32,959 nt of DNA from Actinomycetota bacterium (GTDB lineage Bacteria > Actinomycetota > Thermoleophilia > Gaiellales > Gaiellaceae), in assembly GCA_003134505.1 (NCBI GenBank), contig PLBK01000024.1, forward strand, positions 1 to 32,959, read 5' to 3'. This document shows positions 9,367 to 17,595 of the stretch, one piece after another; within the stretch, counting starts at the first letter, position 1; each line of letters begins with the position of its first letter. The notes under the pieces were generated by a model that had not been told where the DNA came from, ran no database searches, and was given only the letters and a program-made list of their open reading frames with translations. A program made the position numbers and the translations under genes.

Positions 9367-10200
9367 ATGAGCGGGATCGTCGTCGCCGCCATCGCACCGC
9401 ACGGGGGCATTGCGGTCGCCGAGCTCTGCGACGAGTCCGACCTCGAGGTGGCCGCGGCGACACGGGCGGGGCTCGAGGAGCTCGGTCGCCGGTTCTCGGC
9501 TGCCGCGCCCGAGACCGTCGTCGTCCTGACGCCGCACAACGTCCACGTCGACGGGTCGATGGCCGTGATCGTCGCCGGCACCGTCGAGGGCACGGTCGGA
9601 GAGGGCGGTCGCGAGATCGCGCTGACGTCGCTCGTCGACGTCGAGCTGGCACTCGCCATCCTCGAGAATCTCGCCCGGGCCGGGATCCCCTCGACGGGCG
9701 TGAGCTACGGCGGCAACCGTCCCACCGAGGCGTCGATGCCGATGGACTGGGGCGCGCTGATCCCGCTCTGGTACATGGGCGGCCGCTCGGAGCCGGCGGT
9801 CGCAACCGTCCTCGTCTCCCCGGCGCGCGACCTGCCGGCCGAGCTGCACGTCGCCGCGGGCCGCGTGATCGCCGAGACGGCGGCGGCGTCCGGAAGGCCG
9901 GTCGGACTGATCGCGAGCGCCGATCACGGCCACGCGCACGAACCGGGCGGCCCGTACGGGTTCGATCCGGCCTCGGCGGTCTACGACGGGCAGATCGTCG
10001 AGCTGGTCCGGGAGAACCGTCTCGCCGGGCTGCTCGAGATCGATCCGGAGTTCGTCGGCACGGCGCAGGCGGACAGCTGGTGGCAGATGCTCGTCCTGCA
10101 CGGCGCCACCGCGAACGGCTTCGACGCCGAGCTGCTCTCCTACGAGGCGCCGACCTACTTCGGGATGCTGTGCGCGTCGTTCACGCCGAGAGTGTCCTGA
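9367..10200 (+). CDS. Class III extradiol dioxygenase subunit B (LigB/MEMO-like) family protein
   Basis: A 277-aa protein of the LigB fold. The N-terminal IAPHGGI (His13) and later VVLTPHNVHVDG (His58 region) provide the usual metal His positions. GLIASADHGHAHEPGGPYGF supplies the conserved C-terminal His cluster, and the closing YEAPTYFGMLCASF is characteristic of the family. Classical members cleave catechols with Fe(II). No subunit A or other aromatic-degradation gene is nearby, so a catabolic role is not supported by context, and the family also holds non-enzymatic MEMO-like proteins. The 3' end overlaps recO by 20 nt in convergent orientation. Confidence 0.85.
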   Translation: MSGIVVAAIAPHGGIAVAELCDESDLEVAAATRAGLEELGRRFSAAAPETVVVLTPHNVHVDGSMAVIVAGTVEGTVGEGGREIALTSLVDVELALAILENLARAGIPSTGVSYGGNRPTEASMPMDWGALIPLWYMGGRSEPAVATVLVSPARDLPAELHVAAGRVIAETAAASGRPVGLIASADHGHAHEPGGPYGFDPASAVYDGQIVELVRENRLAGLLEIDPEFVGTAQADSWWQMLVLHGATANGFDAELLSYEAPTYFGMLCASFTPRVS

Positions 10201-10930
10201 GCCGGAAGCCGCCGTGGTACTCGTAGGACGCCGTCACCGCGGCGAGGATCTCTCTCGCGGCCCGGCTGCCCAGCTCCACGTCGCCGGACTCCGCGAGCGG
10301 CAGCTTGAGCAGCGACTCGATCCCGCCGGCCCCGCCGGCTGAGAGCGCGATCGCCCCGGTCGGGCCGGCACAGGCACTGCAGACGACACCGCCCGCCCGG
10401 GCCGAGAAGCCGGTGAAGGGGCCGCCGGCGCCGCACTCGGCACAGCTGCCGAGATGGGGCAGGTAGCCCGCCACCCACAGCAGCTTGAGCTGGAAGGCGA
10501 GCCCGAGCGGGTCGAGCTCCGGCCGACCGCCCTCGCGCGCGCGCAGCTCGTCGAGGAGGTCGAGGAAACGGGTCAGGGCGGTGAACGCGCGGTCGGAGCG
10601 CTCCTGCTCGGGGAACAGGCGCAGCATCGCCTCGGCGCCGATCAGGCCGACGGCGAGACGATACGAATCCTCGCGCGCCGGCGCGTGTGACCGGACGAGG
10701 TCGGCCCCGGTGACCGTCGCGAGCTCGCCCGAGCCCACGTGCAGGATGAGCTCGACGTGGGAGAGCGGCTCCAGCCGCCCGCCGAAGCGGGACTTCGTCT
10801 TGCGCGCGCCCTTCGCGATCGCGCCCATGCGGCCGCGCTCGAGCGTGTAGACGTGCAGGATCCTGTCCGCCTCGCCGAACCGGAGCGAGCGCAGGACGAT
10901 CGCCTCGGTCTTGAGGCTCCGGCCGGACAC
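10181..10930 (-). CDS. recO: DNA repair protein RecO
   Basis: A 249-aa protein in the RecF recombination-mediator pathway (loads RecA on SSB-coated DNA with RecR). The N-terminal OB-fold opens SLKTEAIVLRSLRFGEADRI, followed by LERGRMGAIAKGARKTKSRF, both diagnostic. The C-terminal part has a zinc-binding pair CAEC (Cys163, Cys166) and CSAC (Cys184, Cys187). GTG at 10930 is chosen over GTG 10978 because the family begins a few residues before LKTEAIVL and because TAGACT lies 7 nt upstream. It is separated from the P1 peptidase gene by 221 nt containing a strong hairpin. Confidence 0.93.
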   Translation of the reverse strand: MSGRSLKTEAIVLRSLRFGEADRILHVYTLERGRMGAIAKGARKTKSRFGGRLEPLSHVELILHVGSGELATVTGADLVRSHAPAREDSYRLAVGLIGAEAMLRLFPEQERSDRAFTALTRFLDLLDELRAREGGRPELDPLGLAFQLKLLWVAGYLPHLGSCAECGAGGPFTGFSARAGGVVCSACAGPTGAIALSAGGAGGIESLLKLPLAESGDVELGSRAAREILAAVTASYEYHGGFRLRTLSA

Positions 10931-10937
10931 CGGGACC

Positions 10938-10943
10938 AGTCTA
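10938..10943 (-). promoter_or_regulatory. Putative -10 element of recO
   Basis: TAGACT on the minus strand, 7 nt before the chosen GTG start. It supports both the start choice and a leaderless transcript. Confidence 0.45.
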
Positions 10944-11035
10944 GAGCGGACAGCTGCTAGGCCTTCCTCCCGGGGCACCCCGGCTCACCACCCACGTTCT
11001 CCCCGCGTCGTTCGGGAGCCGACGCTTCCGAGACA

Positions 11036-11066
11036 TTGCCGCGGGTGCAACCAAGGCCCGCGGCAA
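11036..11066. terminator. Perfect 10-bp stem hairpin between P1 peptidase gene and recO
   Basis: TTGCCGCGGG, an 11-nt loop, then CCCGCGGCAA: a perfect inverted repeat about 86 nt downstream of the P1 peptidase stop. It is a plausible factor-independent terminator of the deoB operon but has no T-tract. It could also be a protein-binding palindrome upstream of recO. The rest of 10944-11151 shows nothing else convincing. Confidence 0.5.
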
Positions 11067-11151
11067 CTCTCGATCGTACCCGCGAAACTCGCACAGAGGT
11101 GAGACGGGAACGTGACGATTGTGTGCCGCTTTCTCCACAGCGGTCCATCGG

Positions 11152-12090
11152 TCAGCGCTCAGACGCAGCCGGGCACCCCGGAGCTCCCGTTGCCCGGCGG
11201 ACACCGTCGCGGATCGACTCGGCGACGACGTCGGCGGCCGCCAGCGACACCGTCAGCGCGTCTCCCTCGACCCGTCCCGTCGAGGCGCAGAAGACCGTGT
11301 CTCCGTCGAACGGCGTCCACACCGGCGAGACCGCCCGGGCCACGCCGGCATTCGCGGCCCGAGCGCACATCCAGGCCTCCAGCTTCGTGAGCGCGACATC
11401 GGTGAACACGCCGACGAGCGTCGTCGCCTCCCGCCAAGGCCGCCGAAGCTCGGAGCCGGACTCCAGCGCCGCCGAGGACGGGAGATAGGCGCCGTCGCGC
11501 CAGATTCCGGCGAGCACCGAGCCGTCGGCGTCGAGCACCTCGCCCACGGCGTTCACGACGGCGACGGCCGCGACGACCCCACCGCCCGGAAGGTCCGTGC
11601 TTGCGAGCCCGAATCCGCCCTTCGTCCAGTGCTCGGGGCCGAGCAGCTTCCCGACCGTGCAGCCTGTGCCGGCGCCGACGCTCCCGCGCTCGACATCTCC
11701 GGTCGCAGCCTCGCACGCCGCGTACCCGGACTCCGCGTCCGGACGGGTGCCGGCATCGCCGAGGCCGAGGTCGTAGACCACCGCCGCGCCCACGAGTGGC
11801 ACCAGCGCGACAGGCGTCTGGAAGCCGACCCCCCGCTCGGCGAGCCAACGGACGACCCCGTCCGCGGCCGCCAGGCCGAAGGCGCTGCCGCCGGTGAGGA
11901 GGATGGCATTGGCCCCCGGGCCGGCGCTCGAGGGCTGCAGGATGTCGCTTCCGAGCGTCCCGGCAGCGCCGCCTCGCACCTCGCACGACGCGGTGCTCCC
12001 CTCCGGGAGCAGGCACGCCGTGCAGCCCGTCCACGCTTCGCGGCTCGTCCAGTGCCCGACCCGGACGCCTTCGGGAAGCCTCGGCGTCAT
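11152..12090 (-). CDS. P1-family (S58, DmpA-like) peptidase
   Basis: A 312-aa member of the N-terminal-nucleophile-fold DmpA/P1 family (L-aminopeptidase/D-esterase type), which self-cleaves into two chains. Family blocks in order are EGVRVGHWT (7-15), EVRGGAAGT (37-45), ILLTGGSAFGLAAADGVVRW (63-82), VALVPLVGAAVVYDL (94-108), GSVGAGTGCTVGK (136-148) and, near the end, GVARAVSPVWTPFDGDTVF. The autoproteolysis position cannot be fixed by eye. The start ATG overlaps the mutM stop by 3 nt, and it is the last gene of the deoB operon. The natural substrate is unknown. Confidence 0.88.
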   Translation of the reverse strand: MTPRLPEGVRVGHWTSREAWTGCTACLLPEGSTASCEVRGGAAGTLGSDILQPSSAGPGANAILLTGGSAFGLAAADGVVRWLAERGVGFQTPVALVPLVGAAVVYDLGLGDAGTRPDAESGYAACEAATGDVERGSVGAGTGCTVGKLLGPEHWTKGGFGLASTDLPGGGVVAAVAVVNAVGEVLDADGSVLAGIWRDGAYLPSSAALESGSELRRPWREATTLVGVFTDVALTKLEAWMCARAANAGVARAVSPVWTPFDGDTVFCASTGRVEGDALTVSLAAADVVAESIRDGVRRATGAPGCPAASER

Positions 12091-12911
12091 CGCTGGCAGC
12101 CGGGACAGTAGGAGGTTCCGCGCCCGGCGACGCGAGTCTTCTCGAGGAGCGTGCCGCAACGCAGGCAGGGCTCGCCTGCGCGTCCGTAGACCTTGAACTC
12201 GTCCTGCATCCTGCCGCGCCCGCCGTTCGGAGTCCGGTAGTCGCTGAGCGTCGCTCCCTGGCGCTTGATACCGATCCTCAGGGCCCGCCGGATCGCGCGA
12301 TGCACCGCGGCGACATCGTCGGCGTCGAGACCGCCTGCCGGCCGGAACGGATGGACACCCGCGTACCAGAGGGCCTCGTCCACGTAGATGTTCCCGAGCC
12401 CCGCCACCGTGCGCTGGTCGAGGAGAGCGGCCTTGACCGGCGCCCGCCGGCCTGCCAGCCGCTGCGCCAGCCGCCCCGTCGTGAAACGCGCATCGAGCGG
12501 CTCCTCGCCGAGCCGCGCCGCGAGATACTCGTCGAGCTCGTAGTCCTCGAGCACGAGCCAGGTGCCGAATCTCCTGACGTCGCGATAGGCGACGTCCGAG
12601 CCGTCGTCTAACTTGACAACAGCACGCCGATGGGAATCTGCCGGAAGCTTCCCGTGCGGCGCGGCCAGGAAGCTCCCCGTCATCCGGAGGTGAACCAGGA
12701 GAACGAGACCCCGTTCGAACCGGACAACTACATACTTGCCACGGCGATCGACGACCTCGACTCGCTGACCCTCGAGCCGGGCAGCAACCTGCCGCGGATC
12801 GAAGGGGCGCGTGAGCCGTTCGTCCGAGATCTCGACCGATTTGAACGTTCGGCCGGCGAGGACAGGCGCCAGCTGAGCTCTAACGGTCTCGACCTCGGGC
12901 AGTTCGGGCAC
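12087..12911 (-). CDS. mutM: Formamidopyrimidine-DNA glycosylase (Fpg/MutM)
   Basis: A 274-aa base-excision repair glycosylase/AP lyase for oxidised purines. GTG at 12911 gives PELPEVETVRAQL directly after the initiator, placing the catalytic Pro and Glu at positions 2 and 3 as the mechanism requires. An upstream start at 13001 would bury them and is rejected. Other blocks are LVHLRMTGSF, LDQRTVAGLGNIYVDEALW and the C-terminal zinc finger with Cys249, Cys252, Cys269 and Cys272. One nucleotide separates it from the deoA stop, so it is co-transcribed with nucleoside-salvage genes. Confidence 0.96.
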   Translation of the reverse strand: MPELPEVETVRAQLAPVLAGRTFKSVEISDERLTRPFDPRQVAARLEGQRVEVVDRRGKYVVVRFERGLVLLVHLRMTGSFLAAPHGKLPADSHRRAVVKLDDGSDVAYRDVRRFGTWLVLEDYELDEYLAARLGEEPLDARFTTGRLAQRLAGRRAPVKAALLDQRTVAGLGNIYVDEALWYAGVHPFRPAGGLDADDVAAVHRAIRRALRIGIKRQGATLSDYRTPNGGRGRMQDEFKVYGRAGEPCLRCGTLLEKTRVAGRGTSYCPGCQR

Positions 12912-12912
12912 G

Positions 12913-14211
12913 CTAGGTGAGCACCTCGAGCACGATCGGACCCGCCGGTGGAGCGGTGTCCGCGAGCTCGTAAGCGGCGAGCACCTCGGCGGCGGCCTCA
13001 CCCGCTGACGCGTCGTCTCGGGCGTGTACCTGGGCGAGCGGCTCGTCCTCGCGAACGGCGTCCCCGCGCTTCTTCAGGCAGACCACTCCGACCGCGTGAT
13101 CGACGGCGTCCTCCTTCGTGCGGCGGCCCGCGCCGAGATGCAGGGCGGCGAGCCCGACTCGGATCGCACCGAGCGATGCGACTGCCCCGGCGCGCGAAGC
13201 GATCACGTCGCGGACAACCGGTGCCAGTGGGAGGACGTCGAGATCCGGATCGCCGTGCTGGGCGCGGATCCAGCGTTCGTAGGCCTCGAACGCGGCCCCG
13301 GTCGCAACCGCCTGCTCGGCCCGGCGCCTTCCCTCCTGCTCGTCGATGCCGAGGTCGGAGAGGGCGAGCAGATGGGCGACCGAGTCGAGCACGAGCTCGG
13401 TGAAGTCGTCGGGGCCCTGCCCGCGGACAGTGTCGGCCGCCTCCCGGACCTCGAGCGCGTTGCCGACCGCCCGGCCGAGCGGCTGCTCCATATCGGTGAG
13501 GACGCACATCGTCTCGCGGCCCGCCCGCCGGCCCAGCTCGATCATGGCGCGGCCGAGCTCGCGGGCGTCGTCGAGCGTCTTCATGAAGGCGCCGTCGCCG
13601 ACCTTGACGTCGAGCACGATCGCGTCGGCGCCGCCGGCGATCTTCTTGGACATGATGCTCGCCGCGATCAGGGAGACGTTGTCGACGGTCGCCGTCACGT
13701 CGCGCAACGCGTAGAGCAGCTTGTCTGCGGGAACCAGGTCGGCGGTCTGCCCGACGATCGCCATGCCGACCTCCCGGACCTGCTCGACGAACTCGTCCGT
13801 CGACAGCTCGACGCGGTAGCCCGGAATCGACTCGAGCTTGTCGAGCGTCCCGCCCGTGTGGCCGAGGCCGCGCCCGCTCATCTTCCCGAACGGCACCCCG
13901 CACGCGGCGACGATCGGGCCGACCGCGATCGAAGTCTTGTCGCCGACCCCTCCGGTCGAGTGCTTGTCGACGACCTTGCGGCCGAGCGCCTTGCCGAGAT
14001 CGAGCGTCTCGCCGCTGCGGATCATCGCGTCGGTGAGCGCAAAGGTCTCAGCCGCAGAAAGGCCCCGGAAGTACACGGCCATCAGGAATGCCGCCATCTG
14101 GTAGTCGGGAACGTCGCCGCGGGTGTAGCCGAGCACGAGCTCGGCCAGCTCGTCCGCTCCGAGCTCGGCGCCGTCCCGCTTGCGCTGGATCAGCTCGGCG
14201 GCAGGGATCAC
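12913..14211 (-). CDS. deoA: Pyrimidine-nucleoside / thymidine phosphorylase
   Basis: A 432-aa phosphorylase that splits thymidine, deoxyuridine or uridine with phosphate to base and (deoxy)ribose-1-phosphate. The start is GTG 14211, overlapping the methyltransferase stop by 4 nt. Signatures are the phosphate-binding KHSTGGVGDKTS (83-94), the family signature MSGRGLGHTGGTLDKLES (111-128) and SKKIAGGADAIVLDVKVGDG. The C-terminal domain has the usual GAGRRTKEDAVDHAVGV block. Whether it accepts uridine (pdp) or only deoxynucleosides (deoA) cannot be told. Its product is the substrate of the phosphopentomutase encoded upstream in the same operon. Confidence 0.94.
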   Translation of the reverse strand: MIPAAELIQRKRDGAELGADELAELVLGYTRGDVPDYQMAAFLMAVYFRGLSAAETFALTDAMIRSGETLDLGKALGRKVVDKHSTGGVGDKTSIAVGPIVAACGVPFGKMSGRGLGHTGGTLDKLESIPGYRVELSTDEFVEQVREVGMAIVGQTADLVPADKLLYALRDVTATVDNVSLIAASIMSKKIAGGADAIVLDVKVGDGAFMKTLDDARELGRAMIELGRRAGRETMCVLTDMEQPLGRAVGNALEVREAADTVRGQGPDDFTELVLDSVAHLLALSDLGIDEQEGRRRAEQAVATGAAFEAYERWIRAQHGDPDLDVLPLAPVVRDVIASRAGAVASLGAIRVGLAALHLGAGRRTKEDAVDHAVGVVCLKKRGDAVREDEPLAQVHARDDASAGEAAAEVLAAYELADTAPPAGPIVLEVLT

Positions 14212-14912
14212 AGCGGTTCGTCAGCGACGAAGACGTACGGCGACCGACGAACCCTCAGCGGCCCCTCGAAGACCGGCAGGTCGCCCTCGAGCAAGATCGT
14301 GGAATCGACGAACGCTTGAGCGGCAGCACGATCTGGGAAGTCGATCCACCCTGTGGCGTCCCGCCGCTCGACCCGAGCAAACCGTCGTCGCAGCAATTCC
14401 TCGCCGTTTTCAGCGGAGAAGCACGATTCGTGTCGCTCGAAGCCGACCAGCTCGGACAGCCCCTGCCAATGGTCGGCACCGTTCGTGACCGCCACGAGGC
14501 GGCCGCCTGGGCGCAGCACGCGCGCCAGCTCGGAGATCCCGCGCACGACGTCGGGTACGTGATAGAGCATCCACGCGGCCACGGAGCAGTCGAACGACCC
14601 GTCCGGGAACGGAAGCTGCTGAACGTCGCCGACGACTGCCTCCACCCCACGCGCCTGCGTCAGCTCGACCATCCGCTCCGAGATGTCGAGAGCGACAACG
14701 TCCGCGCGCAGGTCTCGCTGGATCCGCTCGGAAAGCTCGCCGGGACCCGGGCCGACCTCGAGCACGCGCCGCGGCTCGGCTTCGGCCACCGCCTCGAACG
14801 CCATCTCTCGGGGATCCGGTCCCACCCCGTAGCGGTAGGCAGCGCGCCGCCCTTCGAGCCCCCGCTCCGACGCGTACTCGCGGGCGACGAGCTCCGGGTC
14901 GTTCAACCTCAC
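14208..14912 (-). CDS. SAM-dependent methyltransferase inside the deoB-deoA operon
   Basis: A 234-aa protein starting at GTG 14912, overlapping the deoB stop by 4 nt and deoA by 4 nt. Motif I is VLEVGPGPGE (50-59). VVALDISERMVELTQARG carries the ribose-binding Asp, VVGDVQQLPFPDGSFDCSVA is motif II and LRPGGRLVAVTNGADHW is the post-II region. The C-terminal domain (RRDATGWIDFPDRAAAQAFV) fits the UbiE/Methyltransf_11 group. The substrate is unknown. Its strict coupling to two nucleoside-salvage genes makes a role connected with nucleosides worth considering, but no motif shows it. Confidence 0.87.
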   Translation of the reverse strand: MRLNDPELVAREYASERGLEGRRAAYRYGVGPDPREMAFEAVAEAEPRRVLEVGPGPGELSERIQRDLRADVVALDISERMVELTQARGVEAVVGDVQQLPFPDGSFDCSVAAWMLYHVPDVVRGISELARVLRPGGRLVAVTNGADHWQGLSELVGFERHESCFSAENGEELLRRRFARVERRDATGWIDFPDRAAAQAFVDSTILLEGDLPVFEGPLRVRRSPYVFVADEPL

Positions 14913-16075
14913 GGCGTAACGATCGGCTGGCCGGGCAGCCGCTTCGACGGCGCCTTGCCGCCGAGCCAGGCGTTCACGGTCGCGCCCACGTCGGCGAACT
15001 CGCCCTCGTGGATCCGGCCGGCCGCGTTCTTCCCCTGCACGTACGCGAGCAGCAGCGCGTGCTCGCGCGAGTGGTCGGTGGACGGCGTCGTCGGATCGCA
15101 GCCGTGGTCGGAGGTCACGATCAGCAGGTCGCCCGGGCGCAGAGCATCGAGCAGGTCCGGGAGCCGACGGTCGAAGTCCTGCAGGCAGCGGTGGAAGTTG
15201 ACAGGGTCGTTGCGATGCCCCCAGAGCATGTCGGTCTCGACGAGGTTCGTGAACACGAGGCCGTCGTCGAGTGAGCGCAGCAGCTTCTCGGTCTGCGTGA
15301 TCCCCTCGACGTTCGACCTGGTCGGGTGCTCTTCGTCGATGTCCAGGTGGGCGAAGATGTCGGGGATCTTCCCGACGCCGTGCACCTTCAGACCGGCCTC
15401 GCGGATCAGCGTCAGGTAGTTGGGGCGGCGCGGCTCGAGCGAGAAGTCGTGCCGGTTGGGCGTCCGCTCGTAGTTGCCGGGCTCGCCGACGAACGGCCTC
15501 GCGATCACGCGCCCGACCGCGTGCTTGCCGGTCAGGATCTCCCGGGCGATCCGGCAGGCGTCGTACAGCTCGTCGAGCGCGATCGTGTCCTCGTGCGCGG
15601 CGATCTGGAAGACCGAGTCCGCGGAGGTGTAGACGATCCACTTGCCGGTCTCCTGGTGCTGCTCACCGAGCTCCTGGATGATCTCCGTCCCCGACGCCGG
15701 CCTGTTGCCGAGAACGCCGCGCCCGGTGCGGTGCATGAACGGGTCGATCACCTCGAACGGAAAGCCGTGGGGGTAGGTCGGGAGCGCCTGCGGCGTGACG
15801 ATCCCCATCAGCTCCCAGTGCCCGAGGGTCGTGTCCTTGCCTCTGGAGCGCTCGATCAGCCGGCCCGCCACGGCCGGCGCGCCCGACATCGGCGGGCAGC
15901 CCTCGAGCGGCTCGACGTTGCCGAGGCCGAGCGCTTCGAGATTCGGAAGGTCGAGCCCGCCGACCGCCCTCGCGACGTTGCCGAGCGTGTCCGAGCCCTC
16001 GTCTCCGAACTCCGCAGCGTCCGGCAGTGCGCCGGCACCGACGGCGTCCAACACGATGACGCACGCGCGCGGCAT
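14909..16075 (-). CDS. deoB: Phosphopentomutase
   Basis: A 388-aa alkaline-phosphatase-superfamily enzyme converting (deoxy)ribose-1-phosphate to the 5-phosphate. The N-terminal VLDAVGAGALPDA carries the first metal Asp (Asp9). GSDTLGN (27-33) supplies the phosphorylated Thr, GKDTTLGHWELMG is diagnostic of DeoB, and SDHGCDPTTPSTDHSREHAL gives the C-terminal metal ligands. The ATG at 16075 is preceded by TAGAAT at a 6-nt gap, so this is probably the first gene of the deoB-methyltransferase-deoA-mutM-P1 operon. Confidence 0.96.
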   Translation of the reverse strand: MPRACVIVLDAVGAGALPDAAEFGDEGSDTLGNVARAVGGLDLPNLEALGLGNVEPLEGCPPMSGAPAVAGRLIERSRGKDTTLGHWELMGIVTPQALPTYPHGFPFEVIDPFMHRTGRGVLGNRPASGTEIIQELGEQHQETGKWIVYTSADSVFQIAAHEDTIALDELYDACRIAREILTGKHAVGRVIARPFVGEPGNYERTPNRHDFSLEPRRPNYLTLIREAGLKVHGVGKIPDIFAHLDIDEEHPTRSNVEGITQTEKLLRSLDDGLVFTNLVETDMLWGHRNDPVNFHRCLQDFDRRLPDLLDALRPGDLLIVTSDHGCDPTTPSTDHSREHALLLAYVQGKNAAGRIHEGEFADVGATVNAWLGGKAPSKRLPGQPIVTP

Positions 16076-16080
16076 ACGGC

Positions 16081-16087
16081 TATTCTA
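16081..16087. promoter_or_regulatory. Overlapping divergent -10 elements (deoB and 48-aa gene)
   Basis: One 7-bp stretch carries TAGAAT on the minus strand (16082-16087, 6 nt before the deoB ATG) and TATTCT on the plus strand (16081-16086, 9 nt before the GTG at 16096). Both fit TAnnnT. Polymerase could presumably occupy only one direction at a time. Confidence 0.5.
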
Positions 16088-16095
16088 CGAGGGTC

Positions 16096-16242
16096 GTGAG
16101 CACGGTCCTGGGCCTTCTGGGTGTCGCCGTCTTCGTCCCGTGCGTGATCGCGCTGGCGGCCGGGCTCACGTGGGCGGTCGTCAGGATCTCGCCGCCCGCC
16201 GACAAGGGCGACACGGCGAAGACACCGCCCGTCGCCTCCTGA
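16096..16242 (+). CDS. Small single-span membrane protein, 48 aa
   Basis: GTG 16096 to TGA 16240-16242. The protein reads MSTVLGLLGVAVFVPCVIAL, then AAGLTWAVVRISPPADKGDT and a short polar tail. One transmembrane helix covers residues about 4-31 and a cytoplasmic Lys-containing tail follows. GAGG at 16089-16092 may serve as a close ribosome-binding site. It is divergent from deoB and convergent with ald (16-nt gap). The function is unknown. The reading frame, start and promoter agree. Confidence 0.6.
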   Translation: MSTVLGLLGVAVFVPCVIALAAGLTWAVVRISPPADKGDTAKTPPVAS

Positions 16243-16258
16243 CCTCGCAGACCGGCGA

Positions 16259-17383
16259 TCAACCGGCCGCCGCAGGAAGCAGCTCGCCGAGCGGCCGGTA
16301 GTCGAGACCGTGAGCGTCCGCGACCGCCTGGTAGGTCACGCTGCCGCCGAGCACGTTGACGCCGCGGGCAAGCGCGGGATCGCGAGCCACGGCCTGAGCG
16401 AATCCCCGGTCGGCGATCGCCTCGACGTAGGGGAGCGTGACGTTCGTTAGCGCTTTCGTGGAGGTGATCGGCACAGCGCCGGGCATGTTGGCGACGCAGT
16501 AATGGACAACCCCGTCGACGACAAAGATGGGATCGCTGTGCGTCGTCGGCCGTGAGGTCTCCGCGCAGCCGCCCTGGTCGATGGCGACGTCCACGATCAC
16601 CGAGCCCGGCTTCATCAGGCCCAGCATCTCGCGCGTGATGAGCTTCGGCGCCCGCGCACCGGGGATCAGCACGGCCCCGACGACGAGATCCGCATCCGCG
16701 ATCGCCTCCTCCAGCTCGAGCTTCGTGGACATGGCGAGCGTGATCCGGCCGGCCAGCATCGTCTCGAGCTCCCGCATCCGCTCCACGGACTTGTCCAGCA
16801 CCCAGACGTCCGCCTTCATGCCGACCGCGACGAGCGCCGCGTTGTAGCCGACGATACCGCCGCCCAGCACGACGACCTTGGCCGGCGGGACGCCGGGGAC
16901 GCCCCCGAGCAGGATTCCGCGGCCGCCCTGCGACTTCTCGAGCGTCCAGGCGCCCATCTGCGTCGCCAGCCGGCCGGCGACCTCGCTCATCGGGGCGAGC
17001 AGCGGGAGCCGGCCGCCCGCGCTCTCCACCGTCTCGTAGGCGACGGCCGCGATGCCGCTGTCGACGAGCGCGCGGGTGAGCGGCTCGTCGGCCGCGAGAT
17101 GGAGGTACGTGAACAGGACGAGGTCGGAGCGCAAACGCCCGTACTCGCTGGCGACCGGCTCCTTGACCTTGAGCAGTAGATCGGCGCGCTCCCAGACCTC
17201 GTCGACCGAGACGACGTGGGCGCTGGCCGCTCCGTAGGCTCCGTTCGGAAAGGCGCTCCCCTCGCCCGCGCCGTCCTCGACCAGCACCTCGTGCCCACGG
17301 TGCGTCAACTCGAGCGCGCCGGCCGGGGTCAGCGCGACGCGGTACTCGTCCGACTTGATCTCCTTGGCGACGCCGATCCTCAT
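16259..17383 (-). CDS. ald: Alanine dehydrogenase
   Basis: A 374-aa NAD-dependent L-alanine dehydrogenase (L-alanine to pyruvate + ammonia, reversible). It opens [20 protein letters not shown], where Arg15 binds the carboxylate. LKVKEP supplies the substrate Lys74 and TYLHLA the catalytic His95, positions that agree with the characterised enzymes. The NAD Rossmann loop is [14 protein letters not shown] (170-183), and [17 protein letters not shown] is a family block. TAAGCT lies 10 nt before the ATG as a possible -10, with a TGTGACAA direct repeat further upstream. Its product pyruvate is also the substrate of the PPDK encoded at the left edge. Confidence 0.96.
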   Translation of the reverse strand: MRIGVAKEIKSDEYRVALTPAGALELTHRGHEVLVEDGAGEGSAFPNGAYGAASAHVVSVDEVWERADLLLKVKEPVASEYGRLRSDLVLFTYLHLAADEPLTRALVDSGIAAVAYETVESAGGRLPLLAPMSEVAGRLATQMGAWTLEKSQGGRGILLGGVPGVPPAKVVVLGGGIVGYNAALVAVGMKADVWVLDKSVERMRELETMLAGRITLAMSTKLELEEAIADADLVVGAVLIPGARAPKLITREMLGLMKPGSVIVDVAIDQGGCAETSRPTTHSDPIFVVDGVVHYCVANMPGAVPITSTKALTNVTLPYVEAIADRGFAQAVARDPALARGVNVLGGSVTYQAVADAHGLDYRPLGELLPAAAG

Positions 17384-17440
17384 GGGCGGCGGCAGCTTAT
17401 CTCCGCGGGGACGTGGCCCGGCACGACCGCTGGGGAAAAC

Positions 17441-17459
17441 TTGTCACACATTTGTCACA
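17441..17459. repeat. Tandem TTGTCACA direct repeat, 11-bp period, upstream of ald
   Basis: TTGTCACA at 17441-17448 and again at 17452-17459 (TGTGACAA on the ald strand), separated by 3 nt so that both copies lie on the same helix face. They lie about 42-65 bp upstream of the putative ald -10 (17394-17399), where activators often bind. This is a candidate operator for an Lrp/AsnC-type or other ald regulator. Confidence 0.5.
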
Positions 17460-17524
17460 TTCGCGGCACACTCTCGTGCGGAATTCGGGGGTACGCTTGC
17501 AGCGGGTGGCGGGTGGACGTTCTT

Positions 17525-17563
17525 CCCCACCCAGGGTGGGGCTATGGGCCGAGAGCCTCGGCC
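17525..17563. terminator. Two adjacent hairpins after the PepT-like gene
   Basis: CCCCACC, CAG, GGTGGGG (17525-17541) and GGCCGAG, AGC, CTCGGCC (17547-17563): two perfect 7-bp stems with 3-nt loops, 33-71 nt downstream of the minus-strand peptidase stop. Neither has a T-tract. The remainder of 17384-17595 holds the ald upstream region and no gene. Confidence 0.45.
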
Positions 17564-17595
17564 AGAAGAGGGTCGACCTTCGTCGGCATGGCCGG

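Noticed and set aside
7683-10226. An 847-codon plus-strand frame
   Set aside because: It is antisense to the MFS and GNAT genes and out of frame with the LigB-type gene. Composition is an Arg/Pro-rich artefact.
17441-17459. DnaA-box-like TTGTCACA pair
   Set aside because: It lacks one base of the actinobacterial TTGTCCACA box. There are only two copies and no dnaA/dnaN nearby, so it is not an origin.
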